The notes under the pieces: model-generated
What the model was told of the DNA's origin: nothing
Seen by the model: only the letters and a program-made list of their open reading frames with translations
Databases searched by the model: none
In this document: piece by piece, positions 9,032 to 20,433 of the stretch
Position numbering within the stretch: position 1 is the first letter of the stretch
Layout of the letters: the number at the start of each line of letters is the position of its first letter
From: Hygrophila difformis
Taxonomy: Eukaryota > Streptophyta > Magnoliopsida > Lamiales > Acanthaceae
DNA: 64,000 nucleotides
Direction of reading: 5' to 3'
NCBI GenBank assembly: GCA_030278955.1
Contig: JAOANR010000003.1
Location: forward strand, 47,083,175 to 47,147,174
Made by a program: the position numbers and the translations under genes

Positions 9032-11997
9032 TGTAATACCCGGGATTTTTATCGGCGTCCAAAGGAATAAAATTTATTTCTTAATCAAATCAAGGTTGAA
9101 ATATCTCCGAGAAGAAGAAAATAATTTATCACAATAAATTATTGCTCGGAAATGAAACGCCGATAGATTCAAAAATTCAAAATGGAATAAAGGAGGGAAA
9201 GGAAGCCCGAAGACATTCCATGAAATCGAGTCAAAAGAATTGAAACTAAATTCAAGAAAGAAAAGAATTTTAATTCCAGGAACCCGTGAAGTTGGAAATA
9301 AATTAATTAGATAAATTGTTGCACGGGAGTCAAAAGACGACGAATTAGAAGCCGACGAATCCAAATGCAACGGACTCAAGATTTCAAGTACGGGATTAAC
9401 TCGAGACGAGATTGATTTAAGATTAGAATTTATAATCCGAGAATGACCCGAAAAATCGAGCCCGAAAACGTAGGAGCACAGAAGTCCGAAAGAGAGGAGA
9501 AAAGGCCCGATCGGATCGCACGGACCCGCCCGGACCGAGGTCCAGGCGGAGGCCGCGCGCTGGCCGCGCGGTGTTTGGCCTAGGTGCGCGCCAAGGGCGC
9601 GTGACACCCCCAGAATTCGGCAACAACGCGTCCCGACGATTTTCTTGCCATATTTTCGACCCCCGACGATGGAAACTCAATCCCGGGCTATGGAAGGATA
9701 TAGGGAACGACCATAGACTGCTCCCTAACCCTAAATTCGAAAACTACAACCCTAGAGCAGCCTCTTCTCCTCACATTCTCTCCAACTCCTCCCAAAGTCG
9801 AAACCTCTCCGAACTCACTTTCCGGCGAACATTCCGGCGACGACGAGGCGAACGGGACTGAGCCACTGCCTCATAGAACCTTGGTAAGTCTTAATGTAGT
9901 GTTCCATCCGTCCATAAGTCTCCAAAACTCGGATTCTAACACTTTTTCCTTACTACGATTTCACGTCGGAAAACGAACAAAAAGCGATCGGAGAAGTTGG
10001 TCGTTCGTCGTGACCCTAGGACGTCCGGAAACCCAATCCAGCGACCCTATCATCATTCTAAGTAAGCTAACACCTTACTCACAAATTTTTGCGGTTGTTT
10101 GTTGTTTAAATCTCGAGATATAGGCTTGTAACAAAAATCGGTTTTCAAAAACCCTATTTTCGTCCAATTTTAAAGACTCGCCAAAAACTCGACCTTCGGG
10201 AATTCAAACCGAAAACTTTTCAACATAAAAGTTGTTCCTAACACCTTTATCTACCTTGTGTCCAAATTTCAGCCATTGACATTAAGTTTTGCTATCCCAA
10301 TTTTCGCCATGAACTTTCTGTAACAAACCGAACGTTTTAAATCTGTGACAGAATCCTTCATTCAACTTGATGCATGTTTTTCACCCATTTTTCGAATGAT
10401 TTAACTTTGCATTTCTAAACAAAAGTTGTAGATAATTGTGTCTAGATTATGCCTACAAAATTTCACGAATTTTGGAGTTCATTTGATATGTCAATCGGCC
10501 AAGTTTTTAGAACTGTTTTGAATTCGTTTTAAGGGCCATGAGTATGCAGTGTGTTGCACACGATTTTTGAACACCTAAAATTCATTATTCCTAATTTCTT
10601 AAAACATGAAAGTTGTTCATTAATGTGTTGTGTATCTCCTGTAAAAATTTCGGATCAATTGGCTTTGAAATGAATTTTTAATTGGCGTCGCACGAACCTG
10701 TGACGAAATCAGTTTTTGAGACAGAAATAATATTTTGTAAAGAACTCAAATTTTGACTCAGTTCGAAACCTTATTTCCAAAAACTTAAAACATGAAAGTT
10801 GTTCGTGTGTGTGTTTTTGAATTACTGTACAAATTTCAGAATTTTTGGTGTAAAGACGAATTTTTAATTAAGAAAGGCGTAAACTGCCTCGAATAGGATT
10901 TTTCGAACTTGAGAAAACTCGAACTTTGAAACGCGATATCGATCACTTGATAACTTTGAAATACGAACTTTCGAAAAATCCCGTTCACTAGGCTGAGCCG
11001 ATCTTCATACTATCATTATCTTTGAGACTGCCTCGTTAGTGGTCTCCCTTTATTTGGACTGCCTCGTTAGTGGTCCTACGATTATTGAGACTGCCTCGTT
11101 AGTGGTCTCCTTACTATGTCAAAACGGCAGTTGTGCACATGGCCTGCCAAATCGGCAGTGGGAAATACACGGCCTGCCCGAGTGGCAGTGAAACCGTTTG
11201 AAAAGCCTGTCAAACGACAGTTGATATACATGCCTGTCAAATTGACGGTAGATACACATGGCTTGCCAAAACGGCAGTCAATACTGATATGGCTGCGGCC
11301 GCCGGTCTACCGGCTAACTGATTATGATTTTTGAGATTGCCTCGTTAGTGATCTCCCTTGTGTGGTGTCCTCTTCTTAGTCTACGGGATGAAATGTAAAA
11401 GTCTTGTGTGAGTGTTTCATTATGCTTAAATCGTATTTATCATGTCTTTAATTATGTATTCAAAATTTTTGCATCTTAATTCATACTTTAAATTACGCTT
11501 TTAAAATTTAGTCCTTTAATCATGTTCCTCCGCTGCAAATAAATTATGTATTTTAACTTTACGTATGGTAAGCGAAATCTTTAGTTTAAACACATGTAAC
11601 CCCTTTTATTTGTTAGTTAGGGATTAACTTACTCAGTATTTTATATACTGATAAAACCCGTTGTTCATTTTTCCATTACAGAGTACGGAGCATGATCATG
11701 CATCGGGGGATTACTTTGGGCATTTAATTATTTGTTTTGCATGACGTGCATACGGGCTTGTTAACCCGAGTCTTGGCCATGTCGGCCCTGTATTTTAATT
11801 TCCGCTGCAACTTATTATTTTTATCATGTATGGATGATGTTACATTATTATTTTTAAGTAATTCCGGACTTGCTTTTAAAACATTTTTCCAACTCTCATA
11901 GCCTTGCATCTCTTTAGCAAGCTCGGAGAAACCGTGTCTTGCTAGGGAGGTGCGGCGGTGACACCTCGGCCTGGGTTATCAAATCCGGGGTGTTACA
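9032..11997 (+). repeat. Element A 3' LTR
   Basis: Same length as the 5' copy and offset by 5018 bp throughout, with three single-base differences seen. It ends in TGTTACA directly before the CCAGT duplication. The stem-loop cluster is at 11024-11355 and the predicted intron at 9884-11681. Confidence 0.93.
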
Positions 11998-12411
11998 CCA
12001 GTCGTCCGCTTCGCCTCCCAAGTAGTACGAAGCGACGTGCACTCTCTCTCCTTCCGGATACTTGACCGCGCCCAGCAGCTTGTCAAAGGTCCGGATCCAT
12101 TCTTCCAGTTTGGCTGGATCCTCCTCACCAGCATAGTGGGGTGGCTGGTAGGGATTCACCATTGCCAGGTAGTTGGGGCGAGCTTGGGGCGGAGGTACCG
12201 CAGCTTGGCCCTGATTGACTTGCGCGTTCCCTAGCGCAATCAAGACCTCCTCTATCGTCCGAAGACGATCGCCCACATTGTTCGGTGCGGGGGCGTCCTG
12301 CGCACCTTGGGGTTGCTCTCCTACAGGTTGAGCAGGTTCGGTGTCATTTGGTGGCACTTCAGTAGAAGTTTGGGGAGCAGGTTGGGTTCTTGATCTACCT
12401 CGTGGTGCCAT
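11998..12411 (-). pseudogene. gag: O gag, N-terminal part (split by A)
   Basis: Starts at ATG 12411. A proline/glutamine-rich N-terminus of about 60 residues leads into the conserved retrotransposon gag core (PYQPPHYAGEEDP, EEWIRTFDKLL, YYLGGEADDW). The reading frame runs exactly to the insertion of element A and continues in frame at 4008 once one copy of the CCAGT duplication is discounted. It is 138 codons long. The start matches the sister gag of element P at 59050. Confidence 0.88.
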
Positions 12412-12648
12412 TCTGTTACAAACGGTGTAAATTAGAACGTAATATATTGTCTAGGCAAGTTACTATGAATGTGCTTGTACATAATGCTTGATTGGGCTTA
12501 AAAGTAACGCAAGGTTTTGTTTTATTTTGTTTAAATGAATAAATCTTGTATTTTATTCCCTCAAAAGAAGCTTTTAATACAAGTAGGAGGATGTACAAAA
12601 ATAGCAATGTTTTCTTAGCAAAAATAGTATCTACTATAAATAGAACTC

Positions 12649-12984
12649 CTAGCGTCTCAAGACGTCCTTCGGTGGGGTAGCGGGATCCTCCTCCGGGTCT
12701 TCCTCCTCCGAGCTTGGTGGCAATAGGTCGTCAAAGATGGTGTTCAAGTCCTGTCCATGAGCATCGACGTGTTCCTTCAGTATTAGGTTTTGCGTAGTGA
12801 GGGTTTGGACTTGGCGTTCGAGTTGGTTTATGCGGTGGTGGTCCGCCTCTCTTAAGTTGCCCATGTGGTGCAGATTTGCCTCCAATTGAGCTATGCGATG
12901 TTTCATTTGTTCTATTGTTAGTCGGGAGTCAAAGTGAGCGTTCATCATTTTGATTATCAAGTTCATCATATCTTGACTAGCCAT
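12649..12984 (-). CDS. Extra coiled-coil ORF upstream of gag in O
   Basis: A 111-residue ORF between the primer site and gag, with its own ATG at 12984. The middle (about residues 25-75) has hydrophobic residues at heptad spacing (IAQLEANL, INQLERQVQTL), so a coiled coil is likely. The C-terminus is strongly acidic (SSEEEDPEEDP) and there are no zinc or catalytic motifs. Element P carries the same ORF at 58640, with many silent differences in the coil, which argues that it was translated while the family was active. I do not recognise a known family. It could be a regulatory or virion-assembly helper, or a captured host coiled coil; that is inference. Standard chromoviruses have no ORF here. 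Confidence 0.65.
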   Translation of the reverse strand: MASQDMMNLIIKMMNAHFDSRLTIEQMKHRIAQLEANLHHMGNLREADHHRINQLERQVQTLTTQNLILKEHVDAHGQDLNTIFDDLLPPSSEEEDPEEDPATPPKDVLRR

Positions 12985-13400
12985 CTAGCGCAAGCAAAAG
13001 ATCTAAGTTAGAATGTATCACGCTTCTAGGTTCTCTAAGTTTAGGCAATGCAGTATGCACATGCAATAGATGATTTCCCCCCAAAAAATAATTCATGCAC
13101 TATATATATATATTTTTCCCATGGGTTTTAAAAATAAAAATTTAATCCATGGAATTAATGCTTTAAAAATTTTAAAATAGTATTTAAAATCCTTGGACCT
13201 TTATATTGGGTCAAAAATAATTATAATTTGGGCTCAAAAATAATTTTGGACTAGGACATTTTAAAAATAATAATTTGGGCTTCTATAATAATAATGTAAA
13301 AATGATCATGGTTTAAAAATAATAGTTTAAAAATAATAATAATTTAAAAATAATAGTTTAAAAATAATAATGGTTTAAAAATAATAGTTTAAAAATATCC
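12985..13400 (-). other. O untranslated leader
   Basis: Between the primer site and the first ORF. AT-rich, with many copies of TTTAAAAATAAT-like units around 13260-13400. I see no gene here. A similar short leader block recurs in element B (about 19900-20290) and, oddly, next to the LINE 5' end at 27405-27440. Confidence 0.6.
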
Positions 13401-13414
13401 GGGCTCTGATACCA
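13401..13414 (-). promoter_or_regulatory. O primer binding site (tRNA-Met)
   Basis: On the minus strand TGGTATCAGAGCCC starts three bases after the LTR terminal CA. This is the standard complement of the initiator tRNA-Met 3' end used to prime first-strand synthesis in many plant gypsy and copia elements. Confidence 0.9.
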
Positions 13415-13417
13415 ACT

Positions 13418-15418
13418 TGTAACACCCCGGTTTTTGGTCACCCAGGTCGGGATGTCACCGCCACACCTCCCTAGTAAGACACGGTTTCTCCGAGCTTACT
13501 AAAGAGATGCAAGACTAGGTATTGCAGTGTTTAAAATATTTAAAACAACTAAAATAGCCAATTTAATATAAATTCAAAATAAATATTATAATGCAGCGGA
13601 ATAATAGTATCTAAGTATAAATATTGCAGCGGAAAATGTAAATAGGGCCAACATGGCCAAAACACGGGTTAAACAGACCCATTTATACTATAGTCTAATG
13701 CAAAAATCAAAATATTAAATGTTCCCATCAATCCCATGCATGTAGTGCTCATGCTCATTCCACATACTCTGTAAAGAAAAAGGAATAAATGGTTTGGTCA
13801 GCACAACTTGCTGAGTAAGTTAATACATACATGATCGTGGGGTTTCAAAGCCATTAATTAATATTTAAATAAAAGCATGATAATAATAAATCATAGATAA
13901 TTCAATTTAATTGCCTAACCAATTTGCATAGTCAAATACATGGCTCTACTTAATACCACATTTAGCATAATTTAAATAAAAGCCATAAATAATTTAAATA
14001 AAGTATTTAACAATTTAAATGGACATTAAATAAATATTTTAACTATCCCCATTACAACCAAGATTTAGTATTTCAAGTATTTCACGATTGCATCGCAATC
14101 TCGTCAAGTTTAGCCGGTAGCCCGGCGGCCGCAGCCGTATCTGTCATACCCATTACCACTCCGGAGCCTCGGGAAACCCATATGGATATTCTCGAGAGTG
14201 TAGGCCATATATCTTATGCCGTTTTGGCAACATATCTCAAAATTTCGCGCGGGTCACCATCGTCCATAAAGGCACGAAGTAAATCATTAGGAGGGCACCA
14301 TGCAGAGCACTCACCCCCAAATTTTAAATGATCAAGTTTGTAAGGGGATTTCCTAAATTCAGATTTTACATATTTATTTCAAAAGACTTTCCAACTCATT
14401 TAAACCTTAAAAGGCTAATTTCACCTTTTCAACAAGATTTCAAGATTTCATTTGGTCAACCACAGTTTACTTCAAAATTCATTAAAAATCGGGTTTAACT
14501 CCGAAAATTCTAAAATTTCACCGGTAACTCGAAAAAATAGATATGAACAAGTTTCATGTTTTAAGTTTTTCGATCCGAGATACAAAAGTAGGTGGAAAAA
14601 GTCAATTTTTAACAGGATGATAATCTGTCCGAAAATTTCAACCCCAGTTTCAAGATTTCAAAATCTACCATAGCAAAATAGCTCCAAATTTGATGAAATT
14701 TTAATGGGAGATACCTAAGACATATATCTACAACTTTCATGTTCAACCAAAGTTCTGAATCGGTCTAGATCTATTGTCAAAAACGTCTACAAGTTCGAAC
14801 TAAAATTCTGTCAAGATTTCAAAACTTAACGAAAAATTATGAAATTTTTACAGTAGCTAGATCTACGTCTTAGTAACGTTTTTCTTGTTTTAGGTTTTCT
14901 CGTTTGAACAGGTTTAAGGGTTCGGAAAATTCATGCGAAAACGCTGCGCCGTTAAAGATTTCGTTTTGACAGATTTTACGTTCTTGGTTTAAATCTTTAG
15001 ATCAAGTGTATTTTAAATCCTCCCAAAACCATAGTAAGATTAACTTAAAGATCTTTAGTCGTCCGGGATCGTCGATTCGGAGGCGTGGCTTCCAGTCCAC
15101 CGTTTATCTCCTCGGTTCGTCGGGTTCTTCGTTCTAGATCCGATTCGGGGTGTCGAAAGGAAAAAGATTAAGTTAGGATTCATTTTCGAATCGAGATTGT
15201 ATAGAAACGAACGGATCAGAACTTACCACAACGTTAGAGGTCTTCCGATTTTCGTCCACGATTGCCTTTGCCGTGGTTTCGTGCCTCCGACGACTCCGGG
15301 ATTAGGGTTTTCGAACGTATAGAGAATTCGTAGGGTTTTGAAAAGTGTTCGGGGCTGTCAAGAGGGGTTAGTTATAGATATACACGACCTAGGGACGTCC
15401 AAGGTCGGCCTTGGTGAG
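13418..15418 (-). repeat. O 5' LTR, inner part (R/U5 side)
   Basis: Begins on the plus strand as TGTAACACCCCGG (the minus-strand LTR end ...GTGTTACA). It continues to 15418, where element B is inserted, and resumes at 23420. It matches the complete LTR of element P (55820-58353) in inverse orientation. It contains a predicted leader intron (minus strand donor at 15226, acceptor at 13769) and the GCCGG...CCGGC hairpin at 14113-14126. Confidence 0.88.
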
Positions 15419-15731
15419 TGTAACACCCCGGTTTTTGGTCACCCAGGTCGGGGTGTCACCGCCACACCTCCCTAGCAAGACACGGTTTCTCCGAGCTTGC
15501 TAAAGTGATGCAAGGCCATGGTTTTTCAGGATATAAAACATTCAAACAGCCCATTCAAAGGCTATGGTTTACATATATAATGCAGCGGAATTTAAAAAAA
15601 TAAGGCCAACATGGCCAAAGCACGGGTTAAACAGGCTCGTTCATGCAATTTCTAGTCTAACGCAAGATTTAAAAATAAAGTATTTCCCCAAAATTCCCAT
15701 GAATGCATATGATGATGCATATTCTTCAGCT

Positions 15732-17393
15732 CTGAAAGAAAAAGGGAAACAATATGGTTTGGTCAGCAAAAACTTGCTGAGTAAGTTAACACATACATGA
15801 TTATGGGGTTTCAAAGCCATTAATTAGATTTAAAGAAAACATGTGCATAATACCCCATAATTTAATTTATTTATCTAACGATCATTTAATTGCGTAATTT
15901 AAAAGACAGGGATTCCATAAGATAATAAATATAGCTTGCAAAGTAATTAAATAAATAGACATAAATTTAAAAGCACAATTTAATACGGGTTTAATTTGGA
16001 ATTCTCATAAACATCTCGTTTCATTTCTTTTACAGATCACCATCGCTAGGGCTCTTATGTCCGCCAGCCTTACGCTCGGGCTCTTATGTCCACGAGTATC
16101 ATGGTCAAGCTTTTAATAGGTTCATTACGTCTACTGACCATACAATCAATATGTCGCTAGGGCTCTTATGTCCACTAGCCATACACTTGGGCTCTTATGT
16201 CCCAAGCCGTAGACAAGATTGATAATATCCAGCTTAGTCATAAACCCCAACGTTGTAATCTTCTCTTTGTTTAGAAAGATCAATTTCCCAAATTTAGTAA
16301 GTTTCTCAAAATATGCTATTCGGGACGCTATTTGCTCCGATATCATTTAAAATCCTTTTCAACAAGATTTTCAAGATTTGACTTGGTAAAAACCACTGTT
16401 TACTCCAAAATTAATTAAAAATCGGTTTTAAGTCGGAATATTCTGAAATTCGAACATTGTCTTGAAAACACAGAGACGAACAAGTTTGTGTTTTAACTTT
16501 TTCGATCCGGTTTAAGGAAATAAGCCAAAAATGTAGATTTCTGTCAGGTTACAAATCTGTCCGAATCTTTACGACAACGGTTCCTAAATTTCGAGATCTA
16601 CCATAGCAAACTAACTCCAAATTTGATGAAATTTTACAGGGAGATGCTTAAGACATATATCTACAAGTTTCATGTTCAACAAAAGATCTAATTCATCCTA
16701 TATCTATTGTCAAAAACGCCAACATATTCGGGCCAAGAATCTGTCAAGATTTCAAGATCTAAATTTAGAACAGTTCGGTTTGGAGTCGAATTCCAATATC
16801 AAACCTCAATGAAAAATTCCAAAAATTTACGGAGATGTTCTTAAAGTATAGATCTACAAATCTTATGTTTAGCACCAATCCTAAATCGGTCTAGATCTAA
16901 GGTAAAAATCAACCTCAAGTTCGGATAAAGAATCTATCACCGTTTCAAATCTAAATCGAAGGCAGGTTCATTTGCGGTCGTTTTTGGATATCAAACCACG
17001 ATGAAAAATTATGAAATTTTTATGATAGCTAGATCTACGTTTTAGGAACGTTTTTCGTGTTTTAGGTTTTCTCATTTGAACAGATTTAAGGGTTCGGAAA
17101 AATCATGCAAAAATGCTGCGCCGTTAAAGATTTCGTGTTGACAGATTTTAAGTTCTTGATTAAGTCTTTAGATTGGATGTATTTTAATTCGCCCAAAACC
17201 ATAGTAAGGTTAACTTACTTATTTATGGTCGTTCCGGCTCGTCGATTCGGAGGCGTGGCTTCCAGTCCTTCGTTCTCCCTCCGAGATCCTTCGTTTTTCC
17301 TCAACGCGTCCGGATTGGGGTTTAGAATCGAAAAGAGGTTTAATTAGGATTTGTTTTCGAATCTTGAATGGAAAAGAATGGACAAGATCTTAC
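15732..17393 (-). other. Predicted leader intron in B LTR
   Basis: Minus strand: donor GTG/GTAAGATC at 17393; branch-like GCTGACC near 15760; CCCTTTTTCTTTCAG acceptor ending at 15732. The layout parallels A, O and P. Confidence 0.5.
16045..16206 (-). repeat. Stem-loop array in B LTR
   Basis: Four hairpins share one loop (GGACATAAGAGCC in sense orientation). Read in sense, the stems are CTTGGG/CCCAAG, GCTAG/CTAGC, CTCG/CGAG and GCTGG/CTAGC (one G-U pair). A fifth, larger stem ATGGTCA/TGACCAT spans 16101-16141. The second LTR holds the same set at about 21091-21255. Confidence 0.75.
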
Positions 17394-18098
17394 CACGACG
17401 ACGGGAGTCTTGGATTTTCGTCCAACTCAGTCTCCTTTCTTGCCTTCGTGCCTTCGACGACTCCGGGATTATGGTTTGATACGTATAGAGATTTCCGTAG
17501 GGTTTTTGAAAAGTGTTTCGGGCCAATTAGGATGTTTATTTATAGATGTAAAGGACCTAAAGGACGTCCAAAGGCAGCCCTAGGATGTCTTGAGTCGCAA
17601 GGTGAGCAACCGAAGTCGAAAAATCCGGATTCGGGCGAGTAAATCTCGCAACGGGCGAATCTGTCCGGTGGCGCGGCCTCGACGCGCCATTTGGCCCAAA
17701 ACCGCGCGGCCCACGCCTGGACTTCGGTCCTGGCGGGTCGTGCGATCCGTCGGGCATTTCCTCCTCTCTTTCGGACTGCTATCCCTCTATGTTCTCGGAT
17801 TCGAATTTCCGGGATATTTTCGGGCTCCGATTTCCTATCTTAATTTTATTCGGATCTAAATTTACATTTGGACTCGAGTTATTGAGTCCATCGGTGTTGG
17901 ATTCACGTGTATCCATTTATTTAATTAAATTATCTTCGGCTTCCCGGGTTCTCGAAATCTTGATTCCTTTTTAATTTAAATTCCATTTCTCATCTCTTAT
18001 TATTCTTTATCTATTTATCATGATTATTTAGTTATTTATTTTATGTATTTTCTTTATTTATTTATTTATTTTATGCTGCAAAATTCTCGGGTATTACA

Positions 18099-18137
18099 GT
18101 CTACCCTCCTTAAGAATCAACTTCGTCCTCGAAGTTG
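18099..18137 (-). other. Internal (relict) hairpin-PPT module in B LTR
   Basis: Sense order: CAACTTCG-AGGA-CGAAGTTG, ATTCTT, AAGGAGGGTAGAC, TGTAATACCCGAG. In element A the matching position is the true LTR start; here it lies 252 bases inside the LTR. The right LTR copy is at 23163-23201. Confidence 0.75.
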
Positions 18138-18350
18138 TGTTTCGGCTTTTCTCGTGTTAGGAACGAATCTTTTTGTTTGTTTTATTATTTTGTGACTGAA
18201 CTTAGAATTAAAACTTCTAAGCTGCCTATATACCCTGTGAAGGGATCAAGCCATCACGTAGTTCAAAACAAATTTGAATTTGTTTATTTATGATTTAGGA
18301 TACATCGTATCGAGTCGAACTCCAAAAATAAATTACTACGGGGTATCACA

Positions 18351-18390
18351 TCCTCTCCCCCTTAGGACTTCAGTTATGTCCACATAACTG
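18351..18390 (-). promoter_or_regulatory. Polypurine tract of B with upstream hairpin
   Basis: Sense order: hairpin CAGTTATG-TGGA-CATAACTG (18390 to 18371), a short spacer, TAAGGGGGAGAGGA, then the LTR start at 18350. The stem differs from that in A at four of eight pairs, and every pair is kept. Confidence 0.82.
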
Positions 18391-18421
18391 CCTATCCATT
18401 ATTCTTAAGAGGGTTCGGGTT

Positions 18422-19510
18422 TTAGTCTTGTTCCTCGTCCATGTCTCCTTGCTGAAGGTTCTCCAAATCTATCCTCTTTTCGATCGCCTCCTCCGGCGTT
18501 CGACATCCCCTAGCCTTGTGACCAACCTTGCCGCACCTATTGCAGGTTCCAGGCTTTGGGCATTGGCGCACCAGATGTGTATTGTTGCATCGTGGGCAGC
18601 GTGGTATAAACGCACCACGGTTGTCATCTCCTCCATTGTTGAGACCTTTATCTTCTTTCATTCGAGGTCCATTGCCTTTCCTAGAGTTGTTGTTGTTGTC
18701 TTTCCGATCCTTCTTCTCAAGTCCTTGCGAGTCCTTGCTCGACTCACCAAGTTCCTTATGCTTCAATTGTTGGATTCGAGCAATTGCTATAGCACGGTCA
18801 TATATCATCTGCAGGTTCGTGAATTGTCCTACTGCAAGTATCTCCCGTATACTAAGGTTCAGACCCATCTCGAATTTTTGAGCCTTGTCAGAGTCGGTTG
18901 GTACTAGCCTCGTAGCAAATCGTACTAGCTCATTGAATTTGCTGTAGTATTCTTGCACCGTTTGTGCCCCTTGCTTTAAGTTGATGAATTCCTCGTACTT
19001 CGCAGTCTTGGTGCTCAGTGGGTAGAATCTTTCCCTCAAGGCTTCTTTAAGTTCTTCCCAGGTGTAGGCTTCTTCGTCTTCCTCTGAATTCACTTGGAGA
19101 TTTTGTCACCACTCATCGGCTTCGCCTCCTAGGTAGTAGGTCACTACGTGTATCTTCTCCTCATCAGGGCATTTGATAGCATTCAAGAGCTTGTCAAAGG
19201 TACGGATCCAACCTTCCAACTTGGCCGGATCCTCTTGGCCGTCATACTGGGGTGGGTTGTAGGGGTTTACTAATGCCAAGTAGTTGACTCGGGCTACTGA
19301 CGAAGGTACTGTTTGCGCCCTATGCACCTCGACATTTCCTAATGCTACAAGGACTTCCTCCATAGTCCTTAGACGTTCTTCCATGTTGTTAGGTGCAGGA
19401 GGTACTCGTTCTCCTAGGTTTTGAGGGGTCTCATTGTTATTGGCCACGTTGGGGAGGTTAGCGTCAGTGCCGTTTGGACTTACCTTCCTTGGGTTTCTCC
19501 TAGGTGCCAT
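18422..19510 (-). pseudogene. gag: Element B gag with one nonsense codon
   Basis: Starts at ATG 19510. One frame runs to 18422 except for a single TGA near 19106-19108, which replaces the second Trp of the conserved DWW/EWW motif (TGG to TGA). The core motifs NPYNPPQYDGQEDP, YYLGGEADEW, RERFYPLSTKTAKYEEF, EYYSKFNELVRFATRL and EMGLNLSIRE are present. It ends in two knuckles, CPRCNNTHLVRQC and CNRCGKVGHKARGC, and an acidic tail. About 362 residues including the stop. Apart from that codon it looks functional. Confidence 0.88.
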
Positions 19511-20292
19511 TTTCTGTTATAACGCATATAGATTAGTTTATCAGAGTTTAGATAGATCGCTTGAACAAGAAATTTGCTAGATCGTATATGAGATCAAGTG
19601 TTAAGCGCGCGCCCATAAGGCCACGTTTAGAGCATCGTGAGTTTTAAATTTTGAATTTCGAATTTTCGGATTTGTTGTTTGGAAATCCAAACAAGATTTT
19701 TGGAATAAAGAGTATTTTAATAAAAACTTGATTTGAATTGTTCCACATAAGGAAATTTTCTAATTCGTACAAGGATAGGAATGGCTAAGGCTAAGATTTG
19801 TTATGCTTAGGCGTGCGCTTAGATGAACGCGATCTAGGACTAAGGCAAGATTAGTCTCTAGTTAGTGTTCCTAATTCGATGTCAAGCTTCCAAGTTATCT
19901 AGGTGTAGCAAGAGATCTAAGTTAGACCATATCACGCTTCTAAGTTCTCTAAGGTATAGAAAAAAAAGAATGTGGTATGCACATGCAGATGATGATCTCC
20001 CCCCCAAAATAATTTATGCACTTTATATATATATTTTTCTAATTTCCATGGGTTTTAAAAACTTATTCCATGGAACTAATGCTTTAAAAATTTAAAAGTA
20101 ATAGTTAAAATCATTGGACCTCTATATTGGGTCAAAAAGAATTTTAATTTGGGCTCGAAAATAATTTGGGCTAGGACACTTTCAAAATAATAATTTGGCT
20201 TCAATAATAATTCAAAAATAATAATGGTTTAAAAATAATAGTTTAAAAAAATAATAATAATAGGTTTAAAAATACTAATTTAAAAATAAGCC
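19511..20292 (-). other. Element B leader
   Basis: About 780 bases between the primer sites and gag. AT-rich with TTTAAAAATAATA units. The short block at 19905-19965 is similar to the O leader beside its coiled-coil ORF, but the ORF itself is missing here. No gene seen. Confidence 0.6.
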
Positions 20293-20430
20293 GGGCTCTG
20301 ATACCACTTTGGTATCAGATATTTTCTTTAAAATAAATAGCTTTAAAATATTCTGGACTCTGATACCACTCTGGTATCAGATATTTTCTATAAAATAGAT
20401 AGCTTTAAAATATTCTGGGCTTTGATACCG
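20293..20430 (-). repeat. Triplicated primer-site region of B
   Basis: Three 62-bp-spaced copies of GGGCTCTGATACCA or variants (20293, 20355, 20417). The two inner copies keep a good tRNA-Met complement on the minus strand, and each is followed by an inverted TGGTATCAG, giving palindromes such as GATACCACTTTGGTATC. The copy next to the LTR is altered (GGGCTTTGATACCG). Confidence 0.8.
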
Positions 20431-20433
20431 CTT

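Larger units (their letters stand above)
4014..11997 (+). mobile_element. Element A: young non-autonomous LTR element with gag only (TR-GAG type)
   Basis: Complete 7984-bp insertion into the O gag. It has two 2966-bp LTRs (TGTAATACCC...GTGTTACA), a tRNA-Met primer site, an intact gag, a polypurine tract and perfect CCAGT target duplications (4009-4013 and 11998-12002). There is no protease, RT, RNase H or integrase in the 2052-bp interior, so it must be mobilised in trans. By eye I see only three LTR differences (4688/9706, 5049/10067, 6952/11970), so the insertion is very recent. Its gag is related to that of O, which makes O/P-type elements plausible helpers. Confidence 0.93.
15419..18350 (-). 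repeat. Element B 3' LTR (left copy)
   Basis: On the minus strand it starts TGTGATACCCCGTAG at 18350 and ends ...GTGTTACA at 15419. It contains an internal hairpin-PPT module (18099-18137) followed by a second LTR-start-like TGTAATACCCGAG, a TATAAATAAAC box near 17540, a donor at 17393, the stem-loop cluster at 16045-16206, and an acceptor at 15732. Confidence 0.87.

Noticed and set aside
16040..16215. CRISPR-like array
   Set aside because: Spaced identical 14-mers could suggest one, but copies are few, spacing is irregular and each is a hairpin loop in an LTR of a plant genome.
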